Assembly: GCA_946538975.1 (NCBI GenBank)
Contig: CAMNHF010000007.1
Span: forward strand, 1 to 43,992
Reading direction: 5' to 3'
Length of the DNA stretch: 43,992 nucleotides
From: an uncultured Clostridia bacterium
GTDB taxonomy: Bacteria > Bacillota > Clostridia > Christensenellales > Aristaeellaceae
Made by a program: the position numbers and the translations under genes. Shown one piece after another: positions 19,847 through 28,963 of the stretch. Below the pieces are notes generated by a model. It was not told where the DNA came from, searched no databases, and was given only the letters and a program-made list of their open reading frames with translations. Each line of letters opens with the position of its first letter. Position 1 is the first letter of the stretch.

Positions 19847-21175
19847 ATGACCCCCATCACCCCGCAGGATCTCGCCCGGTGGTCCGCCGCCTACCGCTCC
19901 AGCCCGGAGCGCCGCCTGGCCACCCTGGCCCTGTCCCAGAGCGACCTGAAGGCTGTCGCCTTCGCGCCCGACGCGGCCAATGCGATGCATCAGGTCTTCT
20001 CCCTGGAGGTGCCCACCCTGCCGGTCACCAACCAGAAGCATTCCGGCCGCTGCTGGCTCTTCGCCGCGGCGAACGTGCTGCGGGAGAAGATCGCGAAGGA
20101 GCTGAACCTGGAGCAGTTCGAGCTGTCCCAGTCCTACCTGGCCTTCTGGGACAAGTTTGAGCGGGCGAATTACTTCCTTGACGCAATGATTTCCCTGGCG
20201 GAGCGGCCCACCAACGACCGCACCGTCGCCTTTGTGCTGCAGACCGGCGTGCACGACGGCGGCCAGTGGGATATGTTCGCCAATATTGTTGAGAAATACG
20301 GCGTGGTGCCCAAGGACGCCTTCGACGAGACCTGGCAGTCCTCCAATTCCCGCGCGATGAACTACGTGCTGAACCGCGCGCTGAAGGCCGCCGCCGTGAA
20401 GCTGCGCGCCCTGTGCCGCGAGGGCGCCCCCGCGGAGCAGATCGACGCGGAGAAGAAGGCGGTGCTGGGCCGGGTGTACGGCTTCCTGTGCTCCTGCTAC
20501 GGCGAGCCGCCGCGCACGTTCGACTTCGCCTGCACCGATAAGGACAGGGTCTTCCACGCCGAGCGCGGCCTGACCCCGCAGGCCTTCGCGGAGAAGTATG
20601 TGATGGACCTTGTCCGCGGCGCGGTCAGCTGCATCCACGCGCCGACCGCCGACAAGCCCTACCACCGCACCTTCACCATCGCCCAGCTGGGCAATGTGGC
20701 CGGCGGCCGCGCGGTGAAGCACCTGAACCTGCCCATGGAGGAGCTGAAGGCTGCCATCATCCGGCAGCTGCAGGACGGCCGCATCGTGTGGTTCGGCAGC
20801 GACGTGGGCCACGACGGCGAGCGGCAGGCGGGCATCTGGGACGACAAGTGCTTCGAGCTGGAGCTGCTCAGCGGCCTCGACCTGGGCATCAGCAAGGCGG
20901 ACGCGCTGGATTACGGCTTCGCGGCGATGAACCACGCCATGTGCCTGACCGGCGTGGATCTGGTAGACGGCAGGCCGGTGAAGTGGAAGATCGAGAACAG
21001 CTGGGGCGACGAGAGCGGCCGCAAGGGCTACTACATCTGCTCCGACAGCTGGTTCGATCAGTACGTCTTCCAGGCCGCGATTGACCGCGCCTACCTGGGC
21101 GAGCTGGCCGCGCTGGCGGATCAGGCGCCCATCGAGCTGGCCCCGTGGGATCCCATGGGCACGCTGGCCGACTGA
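19847..21175 (+). CDS. pepC: Aminopeptidase C (C1 bleomycin hydrolase family)
   Basis: NQKHSGRCWLFAAANVLRE, NHAMCLTG, WKIENSWGDESGRKGYY. Confidence 0.95.
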   Translation: MTPITPQDLARWSAAYRSSPERRLATLALSQSDLKAVAFAPDAANAMHQVFSLEVPTLPVTNQKHSGRCWLFAAANVLREKIAKELNLEQFELSQSYLAFWDKFERANYFLDAMISLAERPTNDRTVAFVLQTGVHDGGQWDMFANIVEKYGVVPKDAFDETWQSSNSRAMNYVLNRALKAAAVKLRALCREGAPAEQIDAEKKAVLGRVYGFLCSCYGEPPRTFDFACTDKDRVFHAERGLTPQAFAEKYVMDLVRGAVSCIHAPTADKPYHRTFTIAQLGNVAGGRAVKHLNLPMEELKAAIIRQLQDGRIVWFGSDVGHDGERQAGIWDDKCFELELLSGLDLGISKADALDYGFAAMNHAMCLTGVDLVDGRPVKWKIENSWGDESGRKGYYICSDSWFDQYVFQAAIDRAYLGELAALADQAPIELAPWDPMGTLAD

Positions 21176-21184
21176 CAGGCCAAA

Positions 21185-21223
21185 GCGCCCGCCGCTCCGG
21201 GCCAGACCGGGACGGCGGGCTTT
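21185..21223 (+). terminator. pepC terminator
   Basis: GCCCGCCGCTCCGG...CCGGGACGGCGGGCTTT. Confidence 0.7.
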
Positions 21224-21249
21224 CACGTTGGAAAAGGGAGGCGGGGCCG

Positions 21250-21960
21250 GTGAAGGATCTGCTGATCCGTTCGCTGACGGTGGACTGGACGGAGGTGGCC
21301 GAGGACTCCTACCTGCGGGAGATCCCTGCGCTGCGGGGGCTGGAGCACTTGGCCTTCCGCCGACCGGTCACCTTTTTCGCCGGGGAGAACGGCTCCGGCA
21401 AGTCCACCCTGCTGGAGGCCATCGCGGTGGCGTACGGCTTCAACGCGGAGGGCGGCAGCAGGAATTTCCACTTCAGCACCTACGAGGACGTGTCCGAGCT
21501 GGGCGAGGCGGTGCACTTCGTCCGCGGAACCGTGAAGCCGGGGGCGGGGTACTTTTTCCGCGCGGAGAGCTTCTTCAACGTGGCCACGGCCATTGTGGAG
21601 CGCTACAACGACGGCGCCCAGCCGGATTATCATCAGCGATCCCACGGGGAGAGCTTTCTGGAATACATGAGCCGCTCCGGCCGCCCGGGCCTGTATCTGA
21701 TGGACGAGCCGGAGGCCGCCCTGTCCGCGCAGCGGCAGCTGACCCTGCTCTGCCACATCGCCCAGCGGGCCGCGGCCGGCTCCCAGTTCATCATCGCCAC
21801 CCACTCGCCGATCCTGCTGGCCGTGCCGGACGCGGAGATCCTCGAATTCTCCGAAAGCGGCATCCATCCCTGCGCCTGGCGCGACACGGAGAGCTACCGG
21901 GTGACGAAGCTCTTCCTCGACAACCCGGAGCGCATGCTGCAGCGGCTGCTGGAGGAGTGA
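21250..21960 (+). CDS. AAA ATPase, ABC/SMC-like stand-alone
   Basis: FFAGENGSGKSTLLEAIA, YLMDEPEAALS, FIIATHSPILLA; GTG start at 21250. Confidence 0.8.
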   Translation: MKDLLIRSLTVDWTEVAEDSYLREIPALRGLEHLAFRRPVTFFAGENGSGKSTLLEAIAVAYGFNAEGGSRNFHFSTYEDVSELGEAVHFVRGTVKPGAGYFFRAESFFNVATAIVERYNDGAQPDYHQRSHGESFLEYMSRSGRPGLYLMDEPEAALSAQRQLTLLCHIAQRAAAGSQFIIATHSPILLAVPDAEILEFSESGIHPCAWRDTESYRVTKLFLDNPERMLQRLLEE

Positions 21961-21978
21961 GGGGGCGCAATTTCCCCC

Positions 21979-22007
21979 TTGCAATTTCGCCGCCGCCCTG
22001 CTACAAT
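21979..22007 (+). promoter_or_regulatory. tyrS promoter (TTGCAA-17-TACAAT)
   Basis: 17-nt spacer, immediately upstream of the T-box leader. Confidence 0.65.
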
Positions 22008-22014
22008 ATGGCTG

Positions 22015-22260
22015 CAAGCGTTGATGGGGACAAGTAGCGCGGCGAGACCCTGACAGAGAGCGCCCGGGTGGTGGAAGGGCGCAGGGACGCGGCGTGAATA
22101 CACCCCGGAGCTGTCCTCCGAACCGGCACGGCCGCAGTAGGCGGGACCGGGTGCGCCCGATACAGCGCAGGCGAGGGATGCTGCGGCATCCGAAGCAGAG
22201 GTGGTACCACGATTCGCTCCATCGTCCTCTGTTCCCCATGCGGGAACGGGGGCGATTTTC
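22015..22260 (+). promoter_or_regulatory. Tyrosine-specific T-box leader
   Basis: GACAAGTAGC stem I, CAGAGAG, specifier TAC (22099-22101) in GAATACAC, T-box AGCAGAGGTGGTACCACG (22194-22211) with TGGT fitting discriminator A, terminator CGTCCTCTGTTCCCC...GGGAACGGGGGCGATTTT. Confidence 0.93.
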
Positions 22261-22320
22261 ATTGTCAGCCCTGCGCTGACAGCATAGGGCTCTCCCCCGG
22301 GGAGAGAAAGGAGGCATTCC

Positions 22321-23547
22321 ATGGGAATCTATGAGGAACTGCAGGCCCGCGGGCTGATTGCCCAGGTGACCGACGAGAAGGAGATCCGCGAGCTGATCAA
22401 TGGCGGCGGCGCGCGCTTCTACATCGGCTTCGACCCCACGGCGGATTCCCTGCACGTGGGCCACTTCATGGCGCTGTGCCTGATGAAGCGGCTGCAGATG
22501 GCGGGCAACAAGCCCGTGGTGCTGCTGGGCGGCGGCACCGGCTACATCGGCGACCCCACCGGCCGCACCGACATGCGCGCGATGATGACCCCCGAGACCA
22601 TCGAGCACAACTGCGAGTGCTTCAAGAAGCAGATCAGCCGCTTCATCGAGTTCGGCGAGGACAAGGCCATCGCGGTCAACAACGCGGACTGGCTGCTGAA
22701 GCTGAACTATGTGGAGCTGCTGCGCGAGGTCGGCCCGCACTTCTCCGTCAACAATATGCTGCGCGCCGAGTGCTACAAGCAGCGGATGGAGCGCGGCCTG
22801 TCCTTCCTGGAATTCAACTACATGATCATGCAGAGCTACGACTTCCTCTACCTGCATGAGCACTACGGCGTCAACATGCAGTTCGGCGGCGACGACCAGT
22901 GGAGCAACATGCTGGGCGGCACCGAGCTGATCCGCCGCAAGCTGGGCCACGACGCCTTCGCCATGACCATCACCCTGCTGCTCAACAGCGAGGGCAAGAA
23001 GATGGGCAAGACGCAGAAGGGCGCGCTCTGGCTGGATCCGGAGAAGACTTCCCCCTTCGAGTTCTACCAGTACTGGCGGAACATCGACGACGCCGACGTG
23101 ATGAACTGCCTCCGCATGCTGACCTTCCTCCCGCTGGAGGAGATCGAGGAGATGGAGCACTGGGACGGCAGCCGCATCAACGAGAAGAAGCAGATCCTGG
23201 CCTGGCAGCTGACCGCGCTGGTGCACGGCGAGGCGGAGGCCGACAAGGCCCGCGATGTCAGCGCGTCGCTGTTCTCCGGCGCCGGCCATGACGAGAACAT
23301 GCCCTCCACCACCCTCTCCGCCGACGAGGTGCCCGAGGGCGGCATCGAGCTGCTGAGCCTGATGGTGCGCTGCGGCCTGACCGCCAGCCGCTCCGAGGCC
23401 CGCCGCCTCGTGCAGCAGGGCGGCGTCGCCCTGAACGGCGAGAAGGTCACGGACATCGCCGCGGTCTGCCAGGCGGATCAGCTCCGCGAGGGCCTCGTCA
23501 TCCGCAAGGGCAAGAAAATCTTCCACAAGGCGCTGCTGGGGGAATAA
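22321..23547 (+). CDS. tyrS: Tyrosyl-tRNA synthetase
   Basis: FYIGFDPTADSLHVGHFMAL, GGDDQWSNMLGG, KMGKT, C-terminal S4 domain; T-box upstream. Confidence 0.97.
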   Translation: MGIYEELQARGLIAQVTDEKEIRELINGGGARFYIGFDPTADSLHVGHFMALCLMKRLQMAGNKPVVLLGGGTGYIGDPTGRTDMRAMMTPETIEHNCECFKKQISRFIEFGEDKAIAVNNADWLLKLNYVELLREVGPHFSVNNMLRAECYKQRMERGLSFLEFNYMIMQSYDFLYLHEHYGVNMQFGGDDQWSNMLGGTELIRRKLGHDAFAMTITLLLNSEGKKMGKTQKGALWLDPEKTSPFEFYQYWRNIDDADVMNCLRMLTFLPLEEIEEMEHWDGSRINEKKQILAWQLTALVHGEAEADKARDVSASLFSGAGHDENMPSTTLSADEVPEGGIELLSLMVRCGLTASRSEARRLVQQGGVALNGEKVTDIAAVCQADQLREGLVIRKGKKIFHKALLGE

Positions 23548-23610
23548 GATCCTGTATCCATAACCCGGAAACAGCCGCAAAACCAATCCGAACGGCAGCC
23601 CGGACTGTGT

Positions 23611-23720
23611 TTGGTCCAAACCGCAAACAGGCTGTGCGTCAGCGTGCCTTCATGGCGTCGCCGGCTCACAGCCTGTTTTGTTATCCGGGGTTTTCGTGTG
23701 CACTGGTTCGCGCTGCCGGC
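23611..23720 (+). repeat. Family B 110-nt structured element, copy 1
   Basis: Aligns without gaps to the minus strand of 30297-30406 (about 91/110 by hand); hairpin CAAACAGGCTGTG...CACAGCCTGTTT. Confidence 0.88.
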
Positions 23721-23797
23721 CGCCGCCGCAATTGCAGGCCGGCTTCCTCTGTCGGCTTCCTCTGTCAATGAAGAAACGAAGGCTGGCCGTGCCGTGA

Positions 23798-24550
23798 TTA
23801 TTCTGCATACGCCAATTGCAGCACAGGTTCGTTCTCGTACAGAGGCTGAATAATGATTCTGCCCTGTGTATCCCCGATTCCAAATAAATTGTCCTCAAGC
23901 GAGAGAATCACCAGATATCCGGCCTCGTTCGGCGTCGAAAAAGGAGAGATGCCGTCAGGGAATGCGACGGATTCCCCCCTTTCATCGATCAGCAGGTATT
24001 CCTCATATACGTCATACCATTCCATATCGTCATCGTAAAACGCTTTGACCACAATCGCATAGCCATTCCGGAAATCCTCATAGATACCGTCATATTGGCA
24101 TGGAATCACCGTTTCCCCCGAGGTACGGTCGCAGAATCCCCATTGTTCATCCTCGCAGACCGCAACCAGTTTTGCTTCATTGTCTGTGAAAAACGAGATG
24201 GATTCAAATCTCGGTTCGCAAAAACAGCGGCTCTGTTTATCGAAGAACCCATACAAATTGTGATCACCCATATCGCGCAGCACGATGACGAGGTCCGCCC
24301 GATCCTCATAATCGTCCGAACAATCCAGCAGAATCCAGTCGTTTTCCAGGAGCTTGTTTCCGTTCTCATCCAGGATGTTGCCGAACACATAGCCGAGGTA
24401 GTCGCCGTCCTCATTGTCATAATACGGCTCCCCGATTACAGAGAGCCCGGTGACGGGTTTCGCATCCATATCTTCCGCAGACGCATATGCAGCTGCACTG
24501 ACACACATCACAATGCACATCAGTAATGCGAAGATTTGCTTTTTCATCAT
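23798..24550 (-). CDS. Exported WG-repeat-like protein
   Basis: Signal peptide MMMKKQIFALLMCIVMCVSAAAYASA; repeated W/YGFxDxxxx...I motifs; GGAGG upstream. Confidence 0.75.
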   Translation of the reverse strand: MMKKQIFALLMCIVMCVSAAAYASAEDMDAKPVTGLSVIGEPYYDNEDGDYLGYVFGNILDENGNKLLENDWILLDCSDDYEDRADLVIVLRDMGDHNLYGFFDKQSRCFCEPRFESISFFTDNEAKLVAVCEDEQWGFCDRTSGETVIPCQYDGIYEDFRNGYAIVVKAFYDDDMEWYDVYEEYLLIDERGESVAFPDGISPFSTPNEAGYLVILSLEDNLFGIGDTQGRIIIQPLYENEPVLQLAYAE

Positions 24551-24583
24551 CACAATTTCCTCCCTGTCATCTGGTGAGCACAG

Positions 24584-24680
24584 GTATCAATCTGTCCCGC
24601 CGCGCCGCACCTTTGTCCTGCGCGCTCATCCGCTTTCATCATACTCCGTTTCCATGCTCCGGTCAAGCAGGTGATCCCGC
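24584..24680 (-). promoter_or_regulatory. Shared cassette promoter/leader, copy 1 (TTGACC-17-TATGAT)
   Basis: 97 nt, about 81% identical by hand to 28865-28963; -35 at 24661-24666 and -10 at 24639-24644 on minus strand. Confidence 0.85.
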
Positions 24681-24849
24681 AGCCGGTCGGACTGCACCCA
24701 CGCCCGCGCGTTCCCAAGACCTCGCGGCGGAGGCGCGATTTTTGCATGGTTCGTTTACGGCTTCGCCACAGATGGATCGCCGGCTGAACGGGCGAACAAA
24801 AAGCGCGTGGAAGCGCATCCCATCGCTTCCCCGCTCTTTTTCGCTTTCC

Positions 24850-25338
24850 TTATTCCGCCTCCCGGCTGAAGCTGATCCACTGGTCCACCTCGTCCGGGAG
24901 GGGCGGCTCGAAGCGGCTGAGACACTTCTGCAGCAGGCCCTCGTCCACGAAGTAGACGTCCGCGCCGCCGGCGGCATTGCGCTTCTCGGCGTTGCGGCGA
25001 ATCTGCCCGATCGGCGTGTCCAGGTACCACCAGCGGAAGGGGATGCCCGCGCCGCGCAGCGTCTCCGAGACCTCGCGCCGGTTCTGCTGCGACCAGAAGC
25101 CCCAGTCCAGCACCACGTTTGCGCCGGCCCGGGCGATCTCCACGGCCTTGCGCAGCAGCAGGGCGTTGACAGCCCGGGAGAATTCGTCGAAGCGGTCCGA
25201 GGACAGGGGATCCGGCCACAGGCGCGTGAACTCATCGGTGGAGAGGATCACCGCGTTCTCCTCCCGTGCCAGACGGCGGGCCAGCGTCGACTTGCCGCTG
25301 CAGATCATGCCGCAGAGGCATTCAATCCGTGCTTCCAT
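24850..25338 (-). CDS. P-loop kinase (AAA_33-like)
   Basis: CLCGMICSGKSTLARRLA Walker A, STDEF, NVVLDWGFWSQQNR; overlaps the end of the caspase-like gene. Confidence 0.75.
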   Translation of the reverse strand: MEARIECLCGMICSGKSTLARRLAREENAVILSTDEFTRLWPDPLSSDRFDEFSRAVNALLLRKAVEIARAGANVVLDWGFWSQQNRREVSETLRGAGIPFRWWYLDTPIGQIRRNAEKRNAAGGADVYFVDEGLLQKCLSRFEPPLPDEVDQWISFSREAE

Positions 25339-26860
25339 CGTGCTCCTCCTCCCCGTTCCGCAGCAGAATCGGCGCGGACCAGGCCTCGTAGCGGACGCCG
25401 CCGATCTCGGTGCGCGCGTGCAGCCGGTATTCGCCTGCCGGGGCCATCGTCCCGTCCGCCAGGCGGCCGTTCCAGACCACGGTGGTGGCGGTGGGATCCT
25501 GCTGCTCCGGCCGGCTGGGTTCATCGGTCATCAGACGGCGGACCACGGCGCCTTCCGCGTCCTCCACGGTCACGGTCAGGGCGCAGGGCAGGCTGTGGGC
25601 GACGGCGGCGACGGCCTCCCCGCCCCGGTCGGGCGTAAACTCCGCGGCGGCGGTGATGGCCAGCTCCGGATCCCCCTCGCTGGCCGGCACGCACACCACG
25701 CAGGAGGCCGCGATGGCCACCTCGCCCCCGTCCAGCGTCAGCACCTGCACCAGGGCATAGCCGGAGGGCGGATCCTCGGCCTCGCCGGGCCGGAGCACGA
25801 TCACGCGATCGCGAAGGCCCGGGCTCAGCAGGCCGGGGGTGTCGCCCCACGCGCCGAAGCGCTCCTCATCGTCGAACTGCACGGCGGCGTGGTCGAAATC
25901 CCAGCGCCCGCCCCGCTGCAGCACCACCTGGTAGCCCACGCGCACGGGCCGCGTGACCGTGAAGCTCAGCGCCAGGCCCGCGTCCTCGGCGGTGAGCAGA
26001 TTGCCCTCAAAGTGCAGCCCGCGCAGGGCATCGCCGCGCTCACCGCCGGCGGCGGGGCTGCAGCGGAACACGGGGAAGTCGTCCTCCTCCGGGTAGGTCT
26101 GCACGGTGGAGGCCCCGTGCTGCTGGCGGAGGAAGCGCTTCAGCTCGCTGAGCGTGATCTCCCCGTCGCCGTTGGTGTCCGCGGCGCGGCCATTGCCGGC
26201 GGAAAGCCCGCGCTGCAGTGCGCCGGAAAAGTAGCCCGCGCCGTTCAGCCGCGTCTGCGTGCCCTCGTAGCCGGACCAGAACCAGCTCTCCTCCGCGCCG
26301 CCGGAGGAGCAGATCACCTTGTAATCGGGCCCGGCGAAGAGGTTGTCGAAGGGCGCCGGAACGCCCTTGCCGATCATCGCGCCGGAATGGCAGGCGTCGA
26401 TCAGCAGCACCTTCACACCGGGCACGCGGTCGAGCATCTCCCGGAGCTGCGCCGCGGTGAGGCCCTCCTCATGCGTGCCGTCGGAGAGCAGCAGCGTCAT
26501 GGCGGCGTTGTCGTCGCCCGGGCTCCACCGGCCGTGGGTGCTGATGTAGAAATAGCTGACATCCTCCGCCCGCGCGCCGCGGAAGGCCTCCGTGATCAGC
26601 GCGTCCAGCTCCGCCGCGCCGGAGACGCCCTCCGGCCGCAGGATGAGGCTGGCCGGCTCCTCGCGTCCCTCCCGGAGCACGGCGGCCATCTGCAGCACAT
26701 TGTTCTGGGAGGAGGGGGCGGTGTCCTCCTCGGTGAGGAAGAGGTCGCAGCCGATCAGCAGGGCCCGGCTGACCCCGTCCGTGCGCGCCGCCGCGGGCCA
26801 CAGCAGCACCGCCATCAGCAGCGCCAGCATGAGATCGCGCACGCCTCTCCCTCCTTTCAT
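25322..26860 (-). CDS. Exported caspase-like peptidase with EF-hand loop and FlgD-like Ig C-terminus
   Basis: Signal peptide; YFYISTHG and VLLIDACHSG dyad; DTNGDGEITLSEL; TTVVWNGRLADGTMAPAGEYRLHA. Confidence 0.82.
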   Translation of the reverse strand: MKGGRGVRDLMLALLMAVLLWPAAARTDGVSRALLIGCDLFLTEEDTAPSSQNNVLQMAAVLREGREEPASLILRPEGVSGAAELDALITEAFRGARAEDVSYFYISTHGRWSPGDDNAAMTLLLSDGTHEEGLTAAQLREMLDRVPGVKVLLIDACHSGAMIGKGVPAPFDNLFAGPDYKVICSSGGAEESWFWSGYEGTQTRLNGAGYFSGALQRGLSAGNGRAADTNGDGEITLSELKRFLRQQHGASTVQTYPEEDDFPVFRCSPAAGGERGDALRGLHFEGNLLTAEDAGLALSFTVTRPVRVGYQVVLQRGGRWDFDHAAVQFDDEERFGAWGDTPGLLSPGLRDRVIVLRPGEAEDPPSGYALVQVLTLDGGEVAIAASCVVCVPASEGDPELAITAAAEFTPDRGGEAVAAVAHSLPCALTVTVEDAEGAVVRRLMTDEPSRPEQQDPTATTVVWNGRLADGTMAPAGEYRLHARTEIGGVRYEAWSAPILLRNGEEEHDGSTD

Positions 26861-26970
26861 CCCGGCATTCCGGCTCTCCGGCCGTGAAAGCGCATGAAAA
26901 GAGTATACGGCTTTCCGCCCGGTTCGTCAACCGAAGGGGCGAACGCGCGGCGGAGGGTACGGCTCAGCTT

Positions 26971-27062
26971 CCGGGGGAAGGAAACCCTTTTCGAGGCCGA
27001 AAAGGGCTTTCCTTCCCCCGGACCCCCATCTTTCCCCAAAGGCCTTTTTTCTTTGGGGAAGG
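26971..27062 (+). repeat. Family A hairpin repeat, copy 2
   Basis: 51-nt hairpin 26971-27021 differs from copy 1 by one loop base; tail GGACCCCCATCTTTCCCCAAAGGCC. Confidence 0.87.
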
Positions 27063-27362
27063 AGTTTTCCCGGCCTTGCGGATGCGCTCCCGACCCTCGC
27101 AGACCCATCAGGTCCGGCTGCGCATGCAGACCGTGCAAAAATCCCATTTTCCCAAAGGAAGGCCTTTAAGGAAGGATAGCCGCTTCGCAGTATCCTCCAT
27201 GAAATGCGTGTCTTGCCCTGCGTCCGCCGTCTGTGAGCGGCGGGTGAATTTCGTGAATAGTCTGTAACATTTTGGCGGGAAAGGTTGCGCGGGGCCGGAA
27301 AACATGGCATAATACGCTTGTTCACCCGCGGCGGAAGCGGGTCCGGAAAGGAAGACGACACA

Positions 27363-28751
27363 ATGATGAAGAGATGGATCGCCCTGCTGCTGGCGGCGCT
27401 GCTGCTGGCCTCGACGGCCGCGCTGGCCGAGACGCCCGCGCAGGATGTGGTGATGGCCACCGTCAACGGGCATGAGATCATGGCCTCCGCCGTGGTCAGC
27501 ACCTACGAGAATGTGATCACCTATTACACCCGCCAGGGCTACGACATGACCACCGAGGAGAACATGCAGGCCGCGCGGTGGATCGCCCTGCGCTCCGCGG
27601 TGCAGGAGGAGGTCATCGCCCAGAAGGCCGTCGAGCTCGGGCTGGACAAGGTGAGCGATGAGGACATGGCCCGCCTGACCGCCGAGAACGACCAGATGTG
27701 GGAGGACGCCATCAAGGCCTATGTCGATGCGCACGTGGGCGAGAACGCCACCGAGGAGGACATCAACGCCGCCCGGACCGAGGCCATCGCCTACTACGAG
27801 AGCGCCGGCTACACCATGGACGGCACCCTGCAGGAGAGCGTCACCGCCTTCATCAGCGAGCGCGTGCAGGCCTCCCTGGTGGAGGAGGCGGTCGTCACCG
27901 ATGAGGACATTGCCGCCCTGTTCAACAGCTACGTGGAGGACGACAAGTCCTACTACGAGGGCAATGTGTTCATGTATGAATACATGACCAACTACTACGG
28001 CCAGCAGAGCTACTACATGCCCACCGGCTACCGCGGCGTCACCCACATCCTGCTGAAGGTGGACGAGGACCTGCTCCACACCTATGACGAGCTGGCCGAC
28101 GCCTATGCCGCCCAGCAGGAGGGCACGGCCGCCGATGGCACCGAGAACACCGAAGCCACCAGCACCGACGTGGCGCCCGTGGTCACCGAGGAGGAAGTCG
28201 CCGCCGCCCGGGCCGCGGTCATTGCCTCCGTGCAGCCCACCATTGACGAGATCATGGCGAAGTTCAACGCCGGCACGCCCTTCGCGGAGCTGATCGCGGA
28301 ATACGGCACCGATCCGGGCATGCAGAGCGAGCCTTACAAGAGCGAGGGCTACGCCGTGCACGCGGACAGCATCGTGTGGGATCCCGCCTTCATCGAGGCT
28401 GCCATGTCCATCCCCGAGGTGGGCGGCGTCAGCGAGCCCGCTGTGGGCAGCTACGGCGTGCACATCGTCTACTACCTGCGCGACATCCCCGGCGGCCCGG
28501 TGGAGCTGACGGAGGAGATGCAGAACGAGCTGCGCGAAACCCTGATGGCCGAGAAGGAGAACGAGCTGTTCAACGCCGCGATGGCGCAGCTGCTGGGTGA
28601 GGCCGAGATCGTCTACACCGAGTACGCCAACGACTGGCGCGAGCCCGAGGAGACCGAAGAGGCCGCGGAGGAGACTGTGGAAGAAACCACTGAGACCATC
28701 GAAGCCGTCGAGGAGACCGTGGAAGAGACCGCGGAGGAACCCGCCGAGTAA
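27363..28751 (+). CDS. Exported peptidylprolyl isomerase (PrsA/SurA-like)
   Basis: Signal peptide; SurA-N-like VATVNGHEI region; parvulin core GVTHILLKVDED...FAELIAEYGTDPG...VGSYGVHIVYY; Glu/Thr-rich tail. Confidence 0.85.
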   Translation: MMKRWIALLLAALLLASTAALAETPAQDVVMATVNGHEIMASAVVSTYENVITYYTRQGYDMTTEENMQAARWIALRSAVQEEVIAQKAVELGLDKVSDEDMARLTAENDQMWEDAIKAYVDAHVGENATEEDINAARTEAIAYYESAGYTMDGTLQESVTAFISERVQASLVEEAVVTDEDIAALFNSYVEDDKSYYEGNVFMYEYMTNYYGQQSYYMPTGYRGVTHILLKVDEDLLHTYDELADAYAAQQEGTAADGTENTEATSTDVAPVVTEEEVAAARAAVIASVQPTIDEIMAKFNAGTPFAELIAEYGTDPGMQSEPYKSEGYAVHADSIVWDPAFIEAAMSIPEVGGVSEPAVGSYGVHIVYYLRDIPGGPVELTEEMQNELRETLMAEKENELFNAAMAQLLGEAEIVYTEYANDWREPEETEEAAEETVEETTETIEAVEETVEETAEEPAE

Positions 28752-28759
28752 GGGCGATT

Positions 28760-28799
28760 CGAGCCGGAGAGCGCAGCAGATGCCTCTCCGGTTTTGCTT
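28760..28799 (+). terminator. PPIase terminator
   Basis: CCGGAGAG...CTCTCCGGTTTTGCTTT. Confidence 0.7.
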
Positions 28800-28864
28800 T
28801 GCCTTTCTGCCGGCCCTGCCGGAAAGACGGAGCATCCTGCATTGCGCGCACGGCTCACAGGCCC

Positions 28865-28963
28865 GCGGGATCGTCTGCTTGACCGGATCGTGGAAACGGG
28901 GTATGATGAGAGCAGGAGGGCGTGCAGAACCAAGGCGCATGACGCGGCGGGACAGATGGATAC
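28865..28963 (+). promoter_or_regulatory. Shared cassette promoter/leader, copy 2 (TTGACC-17-TATGAT)
   Basis: -35 at 28879-28884, -10 at 28902-28907; conserved to GCGGCGGGACAGATGGATAC. Confidence 0.85.

Noticed and set aside
23611-23720. Integron attC site
   Set aside because: Similar size and palindromic, but I could not find convincing GTTRRRY/RYYYAAC core boxes, no integrase is in the window, and cargo carries its own promoter.
25322-26860. Caspase-based anti-phage defence system
   Set aside because: The protein has a signal peptide and no defence-type partners nearby; exported function is more likely.
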